Origin: a virus
Virus record (IMG/VR): IMGVR_UViG_3300025620_000016
Coordinates: 1-42,676 of that record
Strand: one strand, 5' to 3'
Length of the DNA: 42,676 nt
In this document: one piece after another, positions 5,930 to 13,941 of the stretch
How positions within the stretch are numbered: position 1 is the first letter of the stretch
How the letters are laid out: every line of letters begins with the position of its first letter
Made by a program: the position numbers and the translations under genes
Notes under the pieces: generated by a model
Told to the model about the DNA's origin: nothing
The model's database searches: none
What the model saw: only the letters and a program-made list of their open reading frames with translations

Positions 5930-5999
5930 AGTATTCCTTATTTATTAAGTTAAAAAGTTCATTCTGAACTTCTTTTTAACTTAATAAATAAGGAATACT
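5930..5999. promoter_or_regulatory. 28-bp perfect hairpin sequestering a ribosome binding site
   Basis: Arms 5930-5957 and 5972-5999 are exact reverse complements, with a 14-nt loop that includes a small TTCA/TGAA pairing. On the minus strand the 3' arm ends 3 nt before the ATG at 5926 and contains its AAGGA. On the plus strand the stem is followed by five T (5999-6003), so it would also serve as an intrinsic terminator for any rightward transcript. Confidence 0.8.
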
Positions 6000-6003
6000 T
6001 TTT

Positions 6004-6040
6004 AGTATCTCCATAACCTTTTATAGGTTATGGAGATACT
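6004..6040. repeat. 15-bp perfect inverted repeat
   Basis: AGTATCTCCATAACC (6004-6018) pairs with 6026-6040 around a 7-nt loop. It is the second strong stem in the untranslated leader of the leftward transcript. No U-run on the minus-strand side, so it is not an obvious terminator. Confidence 0.75.
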
Positions 6041-6556
6041 AAGCCGACCTTTAAGACTTTTAAAGTCTTCATCGGGCGGCATTCCCTATCGGGAATTTCC
6101 TGTAGGCGATAAAATCTTTGGAGACTTTAAAAGTCTCAAGGGAGGTTGATTAGTCGTAGACTAAAAAGATGCTAAGTGCTTGAAATTCTTGGAAGTCTCT
6201 GGAGTAAATCTATAGATTTAAAAACACTTGAAAGTCTCCCTAGTTTTGTAAACTAGAAAGCTAGTCACCAACTCTAAGACTTTAAAAGTCTTCAAAGGGG
6301 TGTGGGCGTTAAGATTCTATAGAATCTCTGGAGATTTTAAAGTCTCTTTGGAGACTTTAGAGGGTGGGCAAGCTGCCATGGGGGGGTACTGGGATATATA
6401 TACAATCGTATACATTTTATGGAGATATGCCATGTAAACCAGATAGTGCCGCAGCTTTAAAGGCTTTAAAGGGAGGGGCAAGGCTTGGGAAGTCGGGCGG
6501 CTTCCAAGGGCTTTAAAGGGAGCGATAGGGGTGCAGTATACATATGCTATAACCCC
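6041..6556. repeat. palindrome-rich non-coding region (possible origin or structured leader)
   Basis: No supported gene. At least ten short palindromes: 6053-6069 and 6276-6292 (AAGACTTT/AAAGTCTT type), 6121-6137 and 6331-6346 (GAGACTTT/AAAGTCTC type), 6150-6164, 6206-6219, 6240-6256, 6312-6327, a bulged hairpin at 6484-6508 and a G4/C4-closed hairpin at 6528-6556. A 14-bp direct repeat GGCTTTAAAGGGAG occurs at 6462-6475 and 6509-6522. The plus strand is G-rich over CTTTAAA-like cores. It would be transcribed as the leader from the promoter at 6573-6601. Roles as replication origin, packaging site or regulatory RNA are all possible. Confidence 0.7.
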
Positions 6557-6572
6557 GGTGGGCTTAATATCT

Positions 6573-6601
6573 ATTATACCCGTAGAATAAGCATCTGTCA
6601 A
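6573..6601 (-). promoter_or_regulatory. main leftward promoter, consensus sigma70 type
   Basis: Minus strand: -35 TTGACA (6596-6601), 17-bp spacer ending in ACGGG, -10 TATAAT (6573-6578). It drives the leftward arm across about 640 nt of untranslated, palindrome-rich leader to the ATG at 5926. Confidence 0.8.
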
Positions 6602-6690
6602 GTTTTATTTCATTTATTTGCAGGTCTTCACTTATATGTACATATATATGCTATAAATGCACATTTTTATGCATATATGTTATAAAAAAC

Positions 6691-6719
6691 TTGACAAACC
6701 TCCATATTACGGGTATACT
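6691..6719 (+). promoter_or_regulatory. main rightward promoter, consensus sigma70 type
   Basis: Plus strand: -35 TTGACA (6691-6696), 17-bp spacer ending in ACGGG, -10 TATACT (6714-6719). It lies 37 bp before the terminase small subunit and shares AAACTTGACA and TACGGGTATA with the leftward promoter, so the pair forms a spaced inverted repeat. The 89 bp between them (6602-6690) are AT-rich with no gene. Confidence 0.8.
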
Positions 6720-6755
6720 ATAGTAATAGTACACTTAAATGACTAGGAAGTCTAA

Positions 6756-7154
6756 ATGCCTGACAAACAACTAACCACCAAGCAACAAGCGTTTCTTGAC
6801 AATCTTACAGCTTGTGGCGGAGATGTCAAACACGCAGCAGAGTTAGCAGGCTACGCAGAAGGTACACACTACACAGTAGTAAAGGCATTGAAGTCTGAGA
6901 TACTAGACATTGCTACAAACATACTGGCGCTCAATGCACCTAAAGCAGCTTCTAAGCTTATTCAGATTATGGATAGCCCAGAACCTATACCGCAAGCTAA
7001 CATGCGTATACAAGCTGCACAGCAAATCCTAGACCGTGTAGGACTAGGCAAAACAGAACGCCTAGATGTAAATGTAAGTTCTGGTGGGGGTTTGTTTGTT
7101 ATACCCGCCAAGAAGGAGGTAGTGATAGATGGAGAATATACGGAGGTCGAGTAG
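6756..7154 (+). CDS. terS: terminase small subunit
   Basis: 132 residues. The N-terminal LTTKQQAFLDNL and GGDVKHAAELAGYAEGTHY form the helix-turn-helix typical of phage small terminases that recognise packaging DNA, followed by helices (about 50-105) for oligomerisation and a short beta C-terminus. First gene of the rightward operon, AGGAAG 5 nt upstream, and two genes before the large subunit. The non-coding region just upstream may hold the DNA it recognises. Confidence 0.8.
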   Translation: MPDKQLTTKQQAFLDNLTACGGDVKHAAELAGYAEGTHYTVVKALKSEILDIATNILALNAPKAASKLIQIMDSPEPIPQANMRIQAAQQILDRVGLGKTERLDVNVSSGGGLFVIPAKKEVVIDGEYTEVE

Positions 7155-7362
7155 CACCATACCGTTTGGTTATAAGCTAGATGAGTCTAATAACCAAATG
7201 CTAGAGCCAGTACAAGAAGAACTAGACATGCTGGACAAGGTTCTACCGCTTATAAGGGAAAAGACCCTAAGCCTAAGAGAAGGCAGCATGTGGTTGACCC
7301 ACGAAACAGGACGTTCAATATCACACATGGGATTAAAGAAAATTGCCGAACAAAGAAAATGA
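7129..7362 (+). CDS. small protein resembling the recombinase (PF07508-type) domain
   Basis: 77 residues, start chosen for AAGGAGG 9 nt upstream; overlaps the small terminase by 26 bp. IPFGYKLDE followed by QEELDMLDKVLPLIREKTLSLREG (shown as key parts PFGY and IREKTLSL) is like the 'PxGY...' recombinase domain between catalytic core and zinc ribbon of large serine recombinases, but no catalytic domain is present. It may be a DNA-binding packaging accessory. Its stop (7360-7362) lies inside the start of the large terminase frame. Confidence 0.55.
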   Translation: MENIRRSSSTIPFGYKLDESNNQMLEPVQEELDMLDKVLPLIREKTLSLREGSMWLTHETGRSISHMGLKKIAEQRK

Positions 7363-9031
7363 TTGGGACATCAATCCTGACAAATACTTGGTTGACGAGG
7401 AAGGCAACTTCAAACTTAAAGTTGATGGTACTCCCCGCAAAAAAGGTGGCAGAGAAAAAGGCTCAAAGGGAAGAGGGTACACATACCACTCAGAAACAAA
7501 AGCCAAGCAAGCAGCAAAGAGAAGCGTAAAAGACAAAGAGAAAAAACTCAAAGCAGCTCAAAACAAAATAGATAATTACAAGAAGTCTATAAGCAAAACT
7601 AAAAAGACTCTCAGCAAACTCGAAAACGAGAACGATACAAAGCTCGTAAGCGCCGAAGAGTTGGATAACATCCCCGCTTCATTAAAAGCAGAAGCAGTAC
7701 AGGATGTTATCTTTAAGGCTAACGAAGGCCCACAGGAAGACTTTCTTGCAGCCGGAGAAACAGATGTGTTGTACGGTGGTGCAGCAGGGGGTGGTAAGTC
7801 ATATGCTATGCTTATTGACCCCTTGCGTTTTGCACACCGACCAGCCCATAGAGCATTAATCATTAGACGCTCTATGCCAGAACTACGAGAACTAATAGAC
7901 AAAAGTCGGGAGTTGTATCCAAAAGCATTTCCCGGCGCTAAGTACAAAGAAGTAGAAAAGCTGTGGGTATTTCCAAGCGGAGCTAAAATGGAGTTTGGGT
8001 TCTTGGAGCGTGATGCAGATGTATACCGCTACCAAGGTCAAGCATATAGCTTCATAGGCTTTGACGAGATTACACATCTCCCCACAGAGTTTGCTTGGAA
8101 TTACTTAGCTTCACGGCTACGTACTACCGACCCAGAAATTGAGACGTACATGCGTTGTACAGCTAACCCCGGTGGTTCTGGGGCAAACTGGGTAAAGAAA
8201 AGATACATAGACCCAGCGCCACCCAATGAAAGCTTTAGGGGCGCAGACGGCCTTACGCGAAAGTTTATACCAGCTAGATTACAGGATAACCCCTACCTAG
8301 CTAAAGACGGACGATACGAGCAGATGCTAAATGCTCTACCGCCAACACAACGCAAACAGTTGTTGGACGGTAACTGGGATGTTGCAGAAGGCGCAGCATT
8401 CACAGAGTTTAATCCGTTTGACCATGTAATTACGCCTTTTGAGATTCCAATACACTGGGAACGAAGTAAAGGGATTGACTACGGTTATGCTTCAGAAAGT
8501 GCATGTGTATGGGGTGCCGTTGACCCCAGCGATGGTACACTAATAATATATCGTGAGTTATATAAAAAAGGATTGTTGGGTACTGACCTCGCAAGTATGT
8601 TGACTGAAATGGAGTACGAAGACCCCTTCTCAGTCCAAGGAGTGCTCGATACAGCGTGTTGGAGTCGAACTGGTACTACAGGCCCAACAGTGGGCGAAAC
8701 GCTTCAAAGGGCCGGACACAAGCTCAGAAGAGCAGATAAAAACAGAATACAAGGTAAAATACAAATTCACGAATACTTGAAGCTCACGCAAAGCGGTAGA
8801 CCCAAAATACAAATATTTAATACATGTCCTAACCTGATACGCGAGCTTCAAAGTATTCCACTAGATAAGTCTAAGCCTGAAGACGTAGACACACACGCAT
8901 CAGACCACGCATACGATGCGCTAAGATACTTAATAATGGCTAGACCACGTATCAATGATACAATAAACCAACTTAGACAGTTTAGAAAAGAATCACATTT
9001 TACACCGTCTGATTCAACATTTGGATACTAA
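7343..9031 (+). CDS. terL: terminase large subunit (packaging ATPase-nuclease)
   Basis: 562 residues from a TTG at 7343-7345, the only possible start before the ATPase because an in-frame stop sits at 7334. Residues 1-100 are a lysine-rich extension with an AT-hook-like PRKKGGREKGSKGRG (31-45) and a coiled coil (about 55-95). Then Walker A GGAAGGGKS (145-153), Walker B FIGFDE (237-242), coupling motif CTANPGG (272-278), and an RNase H-like nuclease with GIDYGY (377-382) and DHAYDALRYL near the end. It drives ATP-powered DNA translocation into the prohead. Odd: non-ATG start, and a frame +1 relative to the overlapping upstream gene. Confidence 0.95.
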   Translation: MPNKENDWDINPDKYLVDEEGNFKLKVDGTPRKKGGREKGSKGRGYTYHSETKAKQAAKRSVKDKEKKLKAAQNKIDNYKKSISKTKKTLSKLENENDTKLVSAEELDNIPASLKAEAVQDVIFKANEGPQEDFLAAGETDVLYGGAAGGGKSYAMLIDPLRFAHRPAHRALIIRRSMPELRELIDKSRELYPKAFPGAKYKEVEKLWVFPSGAKMEFGFLERDADVYRYQGQAYSFIGFDEITHLPTEFAWNYLASRLRTTDPEIETYMRCTANPGGSGANWVKKRYIDPAPPNESFRGADGLTRKFIPARLQDNPYLAKDGRYEQMLNALPPTQRKQLLDGNWDVAEGAAFTEFNPFDHVITPFEIPIHWERSKGIDYGYASESACVWGAVDPSDGTLIIYRELYKKGLLGTDLASMLTEMEYEDPFSVQGVLDTACWSRTGTTGPTVGETLQRAGHKLRRADKNRIQGKIQIHEYLKLTQSGRPKIQIFNTCPNLIRELQSIPLDKSKPEDVDTHASDHAYDALRYLIMARPRINDTINQLRQFRKESHFTPSDSTFGY

Positions 9032-9032
9032 T

Positions 9033-9395
9033 ATGGCACACTGCAATAAAAAAACAAAGTATAATAATGGTGGATTAGTAGCCCGTAAAGAGTTTAAAGG
9101 TATTGGTTCTATTGAGGGCAATTTATCTGGAAACCAAGGCTATCGTTCTGGAGAAGTAAAAGCTTCTACCAACTTAGGCGGTACACGAGTAACGGCAAGC
9201 AAGTTTAAAGACTCTATGGGTAACTCGTCTACAAACTACAGCCTAGAAAAACAAATGAAAGGTAAGTCTTCTGCTGGTGTAAAGCTAGGTAAAAACCCAA
9301 GCGCTACTTACTCTAAAGATTTAGGAAAGGGGTTTACACTAAAAGCAAAGGTAGGTAAAAACTATCGTGGCATGTCAATCTCTAAGCCTCTATAA
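9033..9395 (+). CDS. hypothetical glycine/lysine-rich protein
   Basis: 120 residues from the ATG 1 nt after the terminase stop (a TTG at 9021 is less likely). MAHCNKKTKYNNGGLVARKE opens like small 'NGG' proteins next to terminase and portal genes in marine phages. The rest alternates short basic strands (VTASKFKDSMGNSS, GFTLKAKVGKNYRG), suggesting a beta-rich basic structural protein. Role unknown. Confidence 0.65.
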   Translation: MAHCNKKTKYNNGGLVARKEFKGIGSIEGNLSGNQGYRSGEVKASTNLGGTRVTASKFKDSMGNSSTNYSLEKQMKGKSSAGVKLGKNPSATYSKDLGKGFTLKAKVGKNYRGMSISKPL

Positions 9396-9406
9396 AGGAA
9401 CAGTAC

Positions 9407-11599
9407 ATGAACGAAAAAAACGAATCATACGAAAACGCTGATTATCTTTACTTTGAAACTGAAGAGACTGCTGGCGGTCTTGAGCTGGACTTAGAAGAAG
9501 ATGTGCGTAATCGTTTCGTAGGCTTAGTACAAGACCGTTACGCTAATGCAGAACAAGCAAGAGACTTTGACGAGCAGCGTTGGCTCACAGCCTACCATAA
9601 CTTTCGTGGAATTTACAACAAAAATGTACGTTTCCGTGAAAGCGAAAAGTCAAAAGTATTCGTTAAAGTAACTAAGACCAAAGTATTAGCAGCCTTCGGC
9701 CAGCTAGTAGACGTTATTTTTGGTACTGGTCAGTTTCCTATTGGTGTACGTGAAACCCAACTGCCTGAAGGTATAGCAAAGTATACACACCTAGAAGCTG
9801 GCGGAACTGGCATAGAAACCAGCGCACCATCTTATGAAGAACCCGCAGAAGAAAAAGAAGAAGGGCCTAAGCCCATTTCTCCGTATGATGTTGGATATGC
9901 TGGTGATGGTCGTGATGAGCCACTAAAAGCAGGCGAAACGCTTACAGCTACAAAAGATGTACTGTCCGAAGCTATAAAAGAAGCAGGGCTAACTTTCGCA
10001 GAAGGCGCTTCCCCAGACCCACAGATATTAGAACGCTCTCCGGCTAAAGAAGCGGCACGTAATATGCAAACACTTATACACGACCAGATTGAAGAATCAG
10101 GCGGCTCAAGTGAACTACGTAATGCATTACTAGAAGCAGCATTGTTTGGAACTGGTATTGTCAAAGGCCCATTCAACTACAACAAGACGCTTAGCCGTTG
10201 GACAGTTGACGAGGACGGAGAAAGAAACTACAACCCCCTTGATGTTCGTGTTCCTCGTATTGAGTTTGTAAGTATTTGGGATTTCTTCCCAGACCCCAAT
10301 TCAACTTCTATTGAAGATTGTGAGTATATTGTACATCGACATAAAATGAATAAGTCTCAGTTAAGAGCATTGGCTAAAATGCCGTTCTTTAACAAAGACG
10401 CAATTCGTGAATGTTTACAAATGGGGCCTAATTATACTGAAAAAGATTATGAGCATGAGTTAAAAGACGACCAAAGAACAGAAGATTATGGTTCAGCGCA
10501 GTTTGAAGTCTTAGAGTATTGGGGAATTATGGATGCAGAATACGCCAGAGAAGTAGGAATGGCATTACCCGATGAGGTTGATGATTTAGATGAAGTGCAA
10601 GTTAATGCTTGGGTTAGTAATGGTAAGCTGCTACGTGGGGTTGTTAATCCATTTACTCCATACCGACTACCATACAATGCCTTTCCTTACGAGCGTAATC
10701 CTTATTCTTTCTTCGGTATTGGCGTTGCTGAGAATATGGACGACTCTCAACAAATAATGAACGGCCATGCACGTATGGCTATCGATAACTTGGCACTTGC
10801 AGGAAGCTTAGTATTTGACGTAGATGAATCAGCCCTTGTAGGTGGACAGAGCATGGATATTTATCCCGGCAAAGTATTCCGCCGTCAGGCTGGAATGCCC
10901 GGTCAGGCTATTCATGGTGTGAAGTTTCCGAACACTTCTCAAGAAAATATGATGATGTTCGACAAGTTTAGACAGCTAGCTGACGAACAAACAGGTATCC
11001 CAAGTTACTCGCACGGTCAGACAGGCGTACAAAGTATGACCAGAACTGCGTCTGGCATGTCTATGCTGCTGGGTGCAGCGTCACTAAACATTAAAACAGT
11101 TATTAAGAACATTGATGACTTCTTGCTAAAGCCTTTGGGCGAAGCATATTACCAATGGAACATGCAGTTCTTTGAGGGGGAGCTGGATATTCAGGGCGAC
11201 CTCGAAGTTCGTGCAATGGGCACAAACAGCTTAATGCAAAAAGAAGTACGCAGTCAACGACTGACTATGTTTCTTCAAACTGCACAGAACCCTGCGATTG
11301 CACCGTTTGTTAAAATCTCTAAAATTGTTAGTGAGTTGGCTTACAGCCTTGACCTTGACCCCGATGAGATTCTAAACGACCCTGAAGAAGCCGCAATCAT
11401 GGCACAAATTATAGGAGCACAAAATGTTGGACAAGGAAATGGCGAACCGACTGGGGCCGCTGGTCAACAACCCGGAGCTATGGGAGGCCCTGAAGGAGCA
11501 CCTCAACAACCTACGGAACTTGGAGCTACAGGGACTGGCGGTGGCAACATCGGAACTGGAACTGTACCGCAAGCAGGGGAAAGCGAGTTCACTGGCTAA
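9407..11599 (+). CDS. portal protein
   Basis: 730 residues. The N-terminal FDEQRWLTAYHNFRGIY and KSKVFVKVTKTKVLAAFGQL, the stem/wing segment IEFVSIWDFFPDPNSTSIED, and the C-terminal GIPSYSHGQ...TASGMSMLLGAAS are typical of large podovirus portals, the dodecameric ring through which DNA is packaged and ejected. Position directly after the terminase agrees. The last about 60 residues are Gly/Gln/Thr-rich low complexity and are overprinted by the next gene. AAGGA lies 7 nt upstream of the start. Confidence 0.9.
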   Translation: MNEKNESYENADYLYFETEETAGGLELDLEEDVRNRFVGLVQDRYANAEQARDFDEQRWLTAYHNFRGIYNKNVRFRESEKSKVFVKVTKTKVLAAFGQLVDVIFGTGQFPIGVRETQLPEGIAKYTHLEAGGTGIETSAPSYEEPAEEKEEGPKPISPYDVGYAGDGRDEPLKAGETLTATKDVLSEAIKEAGLTFAEGASPDPQILERSPAKEAARNMQTLIHDQIEESGGSSELRNALLEAALFGTGIVKGPFNYNKTLSRWTVDEDGERNYNPLDVRVPRIEFVSIWDFFPDPNSTSIEDCEYIVHRHKMNKSQLRALAKMPFFNKDAIRECLQMGPNYTEKDYEHELKDDQRTEDYGSAQFEVLEYWGIMDAEYAREVGMALPDEVDDLDEVQVNAWVSNGKLLRGVVNPFTPYRLPYNAFPYERNPYSFFGIGVAENMDDSQQIMNGHARMAIDNLALAGSLVFDVDESALVGGQSMDIYPGKVFRRQAGMPGQAIHGVKFPNTSQENMMMFDKFRQLADEQTGIPSYSHGQTGVQSMTRTASGMSMLLGAASLNIKTVIKNIDDFLLKPLGEAYYQWNMQFFEGELDIQGDLEVRAMGTNSLMQKEVRSQRLTMFLQTAQNPAIAPFVKISKIVSELAYSLDLDPDEILNDPEEAAIMAQIIGAQNVGQGNGEPTGAAGQQPGAMGGPEGAPQQPTELGATGTGGGNIGTGTVPQAGESEFTG

Positions 11600-11660
11600 T
11601 TTAATGAATCTTAAAGAACAAGCAACAGAAGCTAAACAACGGATAGAGGAACAACAATGA
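11424..11660 (+). CDS. small helical protein overprinted on the portal 3' end
   Basis: 78 residues in a different frame from the portal, with AGGAG 6 nt before its ATG. MLDKEMANRLGPLVNNPELW then EALKEHLNNLRNLELQG is a normal-looking helical sequence of a type found right after portals in marine podoviruses. The portal reads as low complexity here, which suggests this frame carries much of the constraint. It ends by overlapping the next ATG (ATGA). Possibly a head or neck assembly factor. Confidence 0.7.
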   Translation: MLDKEMANRLGPLVNNPELWEALKEHLNNLRNLELQGLAVATSELELYRKQGKASSLANLMNLKEQATEAKQRIEEQQ

Positions 11661-13009
11661 AAAAATCTAAACTAAAATATGCAGTAGGCTCAGTAGCTCA
11701 AGCAGCGGCAGAGGGTGCTGATTCATTGTTGTCTGAAGCTCGAAAAGATGTAGTAGCTGCGCGTGAACCAGAACCAGCAGTAGCTCCTGAAATTGAAGAG
11801 CTTGCAGAAGCCGCATCTAAAGTAGAAGCAAGTCCAGATACACAAGCTCCTGAAGCACAAACAAACATGAAGGACACCACTAAGCTTGTAAACTCTTTTG
11901 AGTTTCAAGGCGGTAATAAAAAAATGGACAAGGCTTATATTATGGAGTCTTTGAACGAAGTAGCTGACTCTTCAATTGTTGAGTCTAAGCAGTCTATTGC
12001 TGAGTTTATTACTGATTTGCACCGTGTACAGTTGGAGCAAGAGTCTAAGCCCTTACTGTCTCCTAAAGATTTTAAAAAGCTTACTAGCTTTGCAAGCACT
12101 GAAGAGCGCATGGAAAAGAAAGAAGGTGGAGAAGTTTCTGACGTAGATAAGTATATTAGTCTGTACGGACAAATGGAACAGTCTATGGACAAAGCAGAAA
12201 CTCCTGAAGATAAAAAAGTAATTTATGAGCGATGGTCTGAGGTAGAAAAAACATTTGACGGTAATACTATTAGTGCTGCTTTACAGAAAATGGACGAAGG
12301 GCGAGAAGGTAAATTTATAGGTGGACTGCTAGGAGCAGTTATAGAAGAAGTTACATCTTCTAAAGGAACTACTACTGAACCTGTAGGTCAAGAAGCCGAA
12401 GCAAGCATCAGCAACTTAGAGGGGCCTGACCCCATAGCAGCAGCTAATAACGCTCCTATTTCTAATACAAGCTTTGCAGAAGGAGGCTCGTTAATGGCTC
12501 CCGGTATGCCTGTAGATACTTATGATAATATACCACCAGAAGAAATGGAAGCAGTAAGAGCCACACAACTTCCAGACGATGAAATGGAAGACGAGTACGC
12601 AGGCTACGTGTTGAAAGAAGCACTGTCTCCTGACGACCAAGATTATTTAATAAATGCTCTCGAAGGCGATGAGCGTTTAGGGCAAATCTTTGATAACATC
12701 ATGGATATTGCTGGAGAATTTGCTGGTGAAGGAGCTGTAGAAGGCCCCGGCACCGGCACATCAGATTCGATACCCGCAAGGTTGTCGGATGGTGAATTTG
12801 TTTTCACCAGAAAAGCAACCGACCAAATAGGCACAGATAAGCTTCAGGCTATGATGGATGATGCAGAACGTGCTTATGATGGCGGTGTAATGAAAAAGTA
12901 CGCAGGAGGAAGCATCCTTGATGGCGTTATGGATATGGAAGACCCTGATGAAGGAGTTCATAACCAAATGCTCAGCTCGAATGCAATGCCTAGTGTACGA
13001 AACCGATAA
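11657..13009 (+). CDS. putative virion protein with GTSDSIPARLSDGEFV motif
   Basis: 450 residues, acidic, with an Ala/Glu/Pro-rich N-terminus (1-75), a helical middle (about 85-240) and a C-terminal region containing GPGTGTSDSIPARLSDGEFV and FTRKATDQIG (about 372-402). That motif recurs in structural proteins of many marine phages; its role is unclear. Placed between portal and scaffold, it may be a head accessory or prohead protein. GAGGA is just upstream and the start overlaps the previous stop. I do not see a protease triad. Confidence 0.7.
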   Translation: MKKSKLKYAVGSVAQAAAEGADSLLSEARKDVVAAREPEPAVAPEIEELAEAASKVEASPDTQAPEAQTNMKDTTKLVNSFEFQGGNKKMDKAYIMESLNEVADSSIVESKQSIAEFITDLHRVQLEQESKPLLSPKDFKKLTSFASTEERMEKKEGGEVSDVDKYISLYGQMEQSMDKAETPEDKKVIYERWSEVEKTFDGNTISAALQKMDEGREGKFIGGLLGAVIEEVTSSKGTTTEPVGQEAEASISNLEGPDPIAAANNAPISNTSFAEGGSLMAPGMPVDTYDNIPPEEMEAVRATQLPDDEMEDEYAGYVLKEALSPDDQDYLINALEGDERLGQIFDNIMDIAGEFAGEGAVEGPGTGTSDSIPARLSDGEFVFTRKATDQIGTDKLQAMMDDAERAYDGGVMKKYAGGSILDGVMDMEDPDEGVHNQMLSSNAMPSVRNR

Positions 13010-13034
13010 GGCCACCCGAAAGGCCCCTTATCAC
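13004..13034 (+). terminator. hairpin at end of operon segment, weak terminator candidate
   Basis: GATAAGG..CCTTATC arms enclose ACCCGAAA with extra GG/CC pairs; the stem overlaps the stop codon of the preceding gene and is followed by ACTAACTTTT rather than a clean U-run. The rest of the 128-bp gap (13010-13137) has no gene, only the AAAAGGAG ribosome site of the scaffold gene. Confidence 0.4.
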
Positions 13035-13291
13035 TAACTTTTAACCTAGAGGCCACCTTGTAGTATCAAGCCCTATTCTTCAGTCGCGAGTTGAATAGCT
13101 ACCTTGAAAAGACGACAAGCCCCAAAAGGAGTGCGACATGACTGACTTACAAGAAGTAGAAGTAGAAGAAGAAGCAGCAAACCCATACAACATGCACAAA
13201 GATTGGCATGATGAAGAAGACCAACCCTTTGAAAGTGCTGATGGTGTTTACTACGAAAAGAAAGCTAAGAAGGCCACCCGAAAGGCCCCTT
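13008..13291 (+). repeat. exact 22-bp direct repeat, one copy non-coding, one coding
   Basis: The 22-mer beginning AAGGCCACCCG and ending GGCCCCTT is at 13008-13029 (hairpin after a stop codon) and 13270-13291 (inside the scaffold gene, encoding part of KKATRKAPSE). The copies are 262 bp apart. Confidence 0.8.
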
Positions 13292-13941
13292 CTGAAGAAG
13301 AATCCGCTACAGATTACAAAAAGCGATATGATGATTTAAAAAAGCATTACGACACTAAGATTAACGAGTTTAAACAGAAAGAACAAGAACTTCAAGCCGA
13401 AGCTCGAATGACACAGCAAGTTGAACAGGCCGTTCGTCACGAGGAACATGCAGAAGAAGTTCAGGACGAGTATGTAGAAACAGCACCCGCTGAAGAGGCT
13501 AACACTAGACTTTCAGCACTTGATGAGCGAGAAGCTAGGATTGCACGAAAAGAGGCTGAAATAACTCTAAGTTCAGCGCATCCTGACTTTTCAGAAATAC
13601 GGCAAAGTGACGAGTTTCACGAATGGGCTAAGTCACAGCCAGAAGCAATTCAAGATTGGGTATACAACAATCCTAATGACGTAAGCTTAGCAATCAAAGC
13701 TATTGACTTTTATAAAATGGAATCGGGTTTAAGCTCTCAACCTTCTTCAAGTAAGAAAGCACAGTCGCAGCCTGTGTCCCCTTCGGCAGCAGATATGGTT
13801 TCAACTAAAACAAAAGCCGTAAATGCTAATGAGCCAAAGATATGGACACAACGGGAAATTGCTGCACTGTCTATGGATGAGTATGATAAACATGAAAAAG
13901 AAATCGATTCAGCCATAATTGAAGGCAGGGTAGTAGCTTAA
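13138..13941 (+). CDS. capsid assembly scaffolding protein
   Basis: 267 residues, strongly acidic N-terminus, then a charged coiled coil (DYKKRYDDLKKHYDTKINEF, about 60-80, continuing to about 145), and an end with alternating charges. Composition and the place immediately before the major capsid gene fit a podovirus scaffold, which templates the prohead and is then removed. AAAAGGAG lies 6 nt upstream. The second copy of the 22-bp repeat falls in its N-terminal basic patch. Confidence 0.8.
   Translation: MTDLQEVEVEEEAANPYNMHKDWHDEEDQPFESADGVYYEKKAKKATRKAPSEEESATDYKKRYDDLKKHYDTKINEFKQKEQELQAEARMTQQVEQAVRHEEHAEEVQDEYVETAPAEEANTRLSALDEREARIARKEAEITLSSAHPDFSEIRQSDEFHEWAKSQPEAIQDWVYNNPNDVSLAIKAIDFYKMESGLSSQPSSSKKAQSQPVSPSAADMVSTKTKAVNANEPKIWTQREIAALSMDEYDKHEKEIDSAIIEGRVVA

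Noticed and set aside
5925-5953. TATAAT at the start codon of the 145-residue gene as a leaderless promoter
   Set aside because: The -35 (TTAACT) is weak and the match falls inside the hairpin arm and start codon; the consensus promoter at 6573-6601 explains expression better.
6317-6685. Open frames on both strands (94 aa leftward at 6317-6601, 66 aa rightward at 6485-6685)
   Set aside because: They run through the promoters and palindromes, lack ribosome sites, and overlap each other; their products look like random translations of repeats.
7129-7362. Integrase or serine recombinase implying lysogeny
   Set aside because: Only a short recombinase-domain-like stretch is present; no catalytic serine domain, repressor or attachment site was seen.
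7290-7529. 79-residue plus-strand frame over the terminase start
   Set aside because: It has ATG codons but ends inside the terminase extension and has no motif; the TTG frame leads directly to the ATPase.
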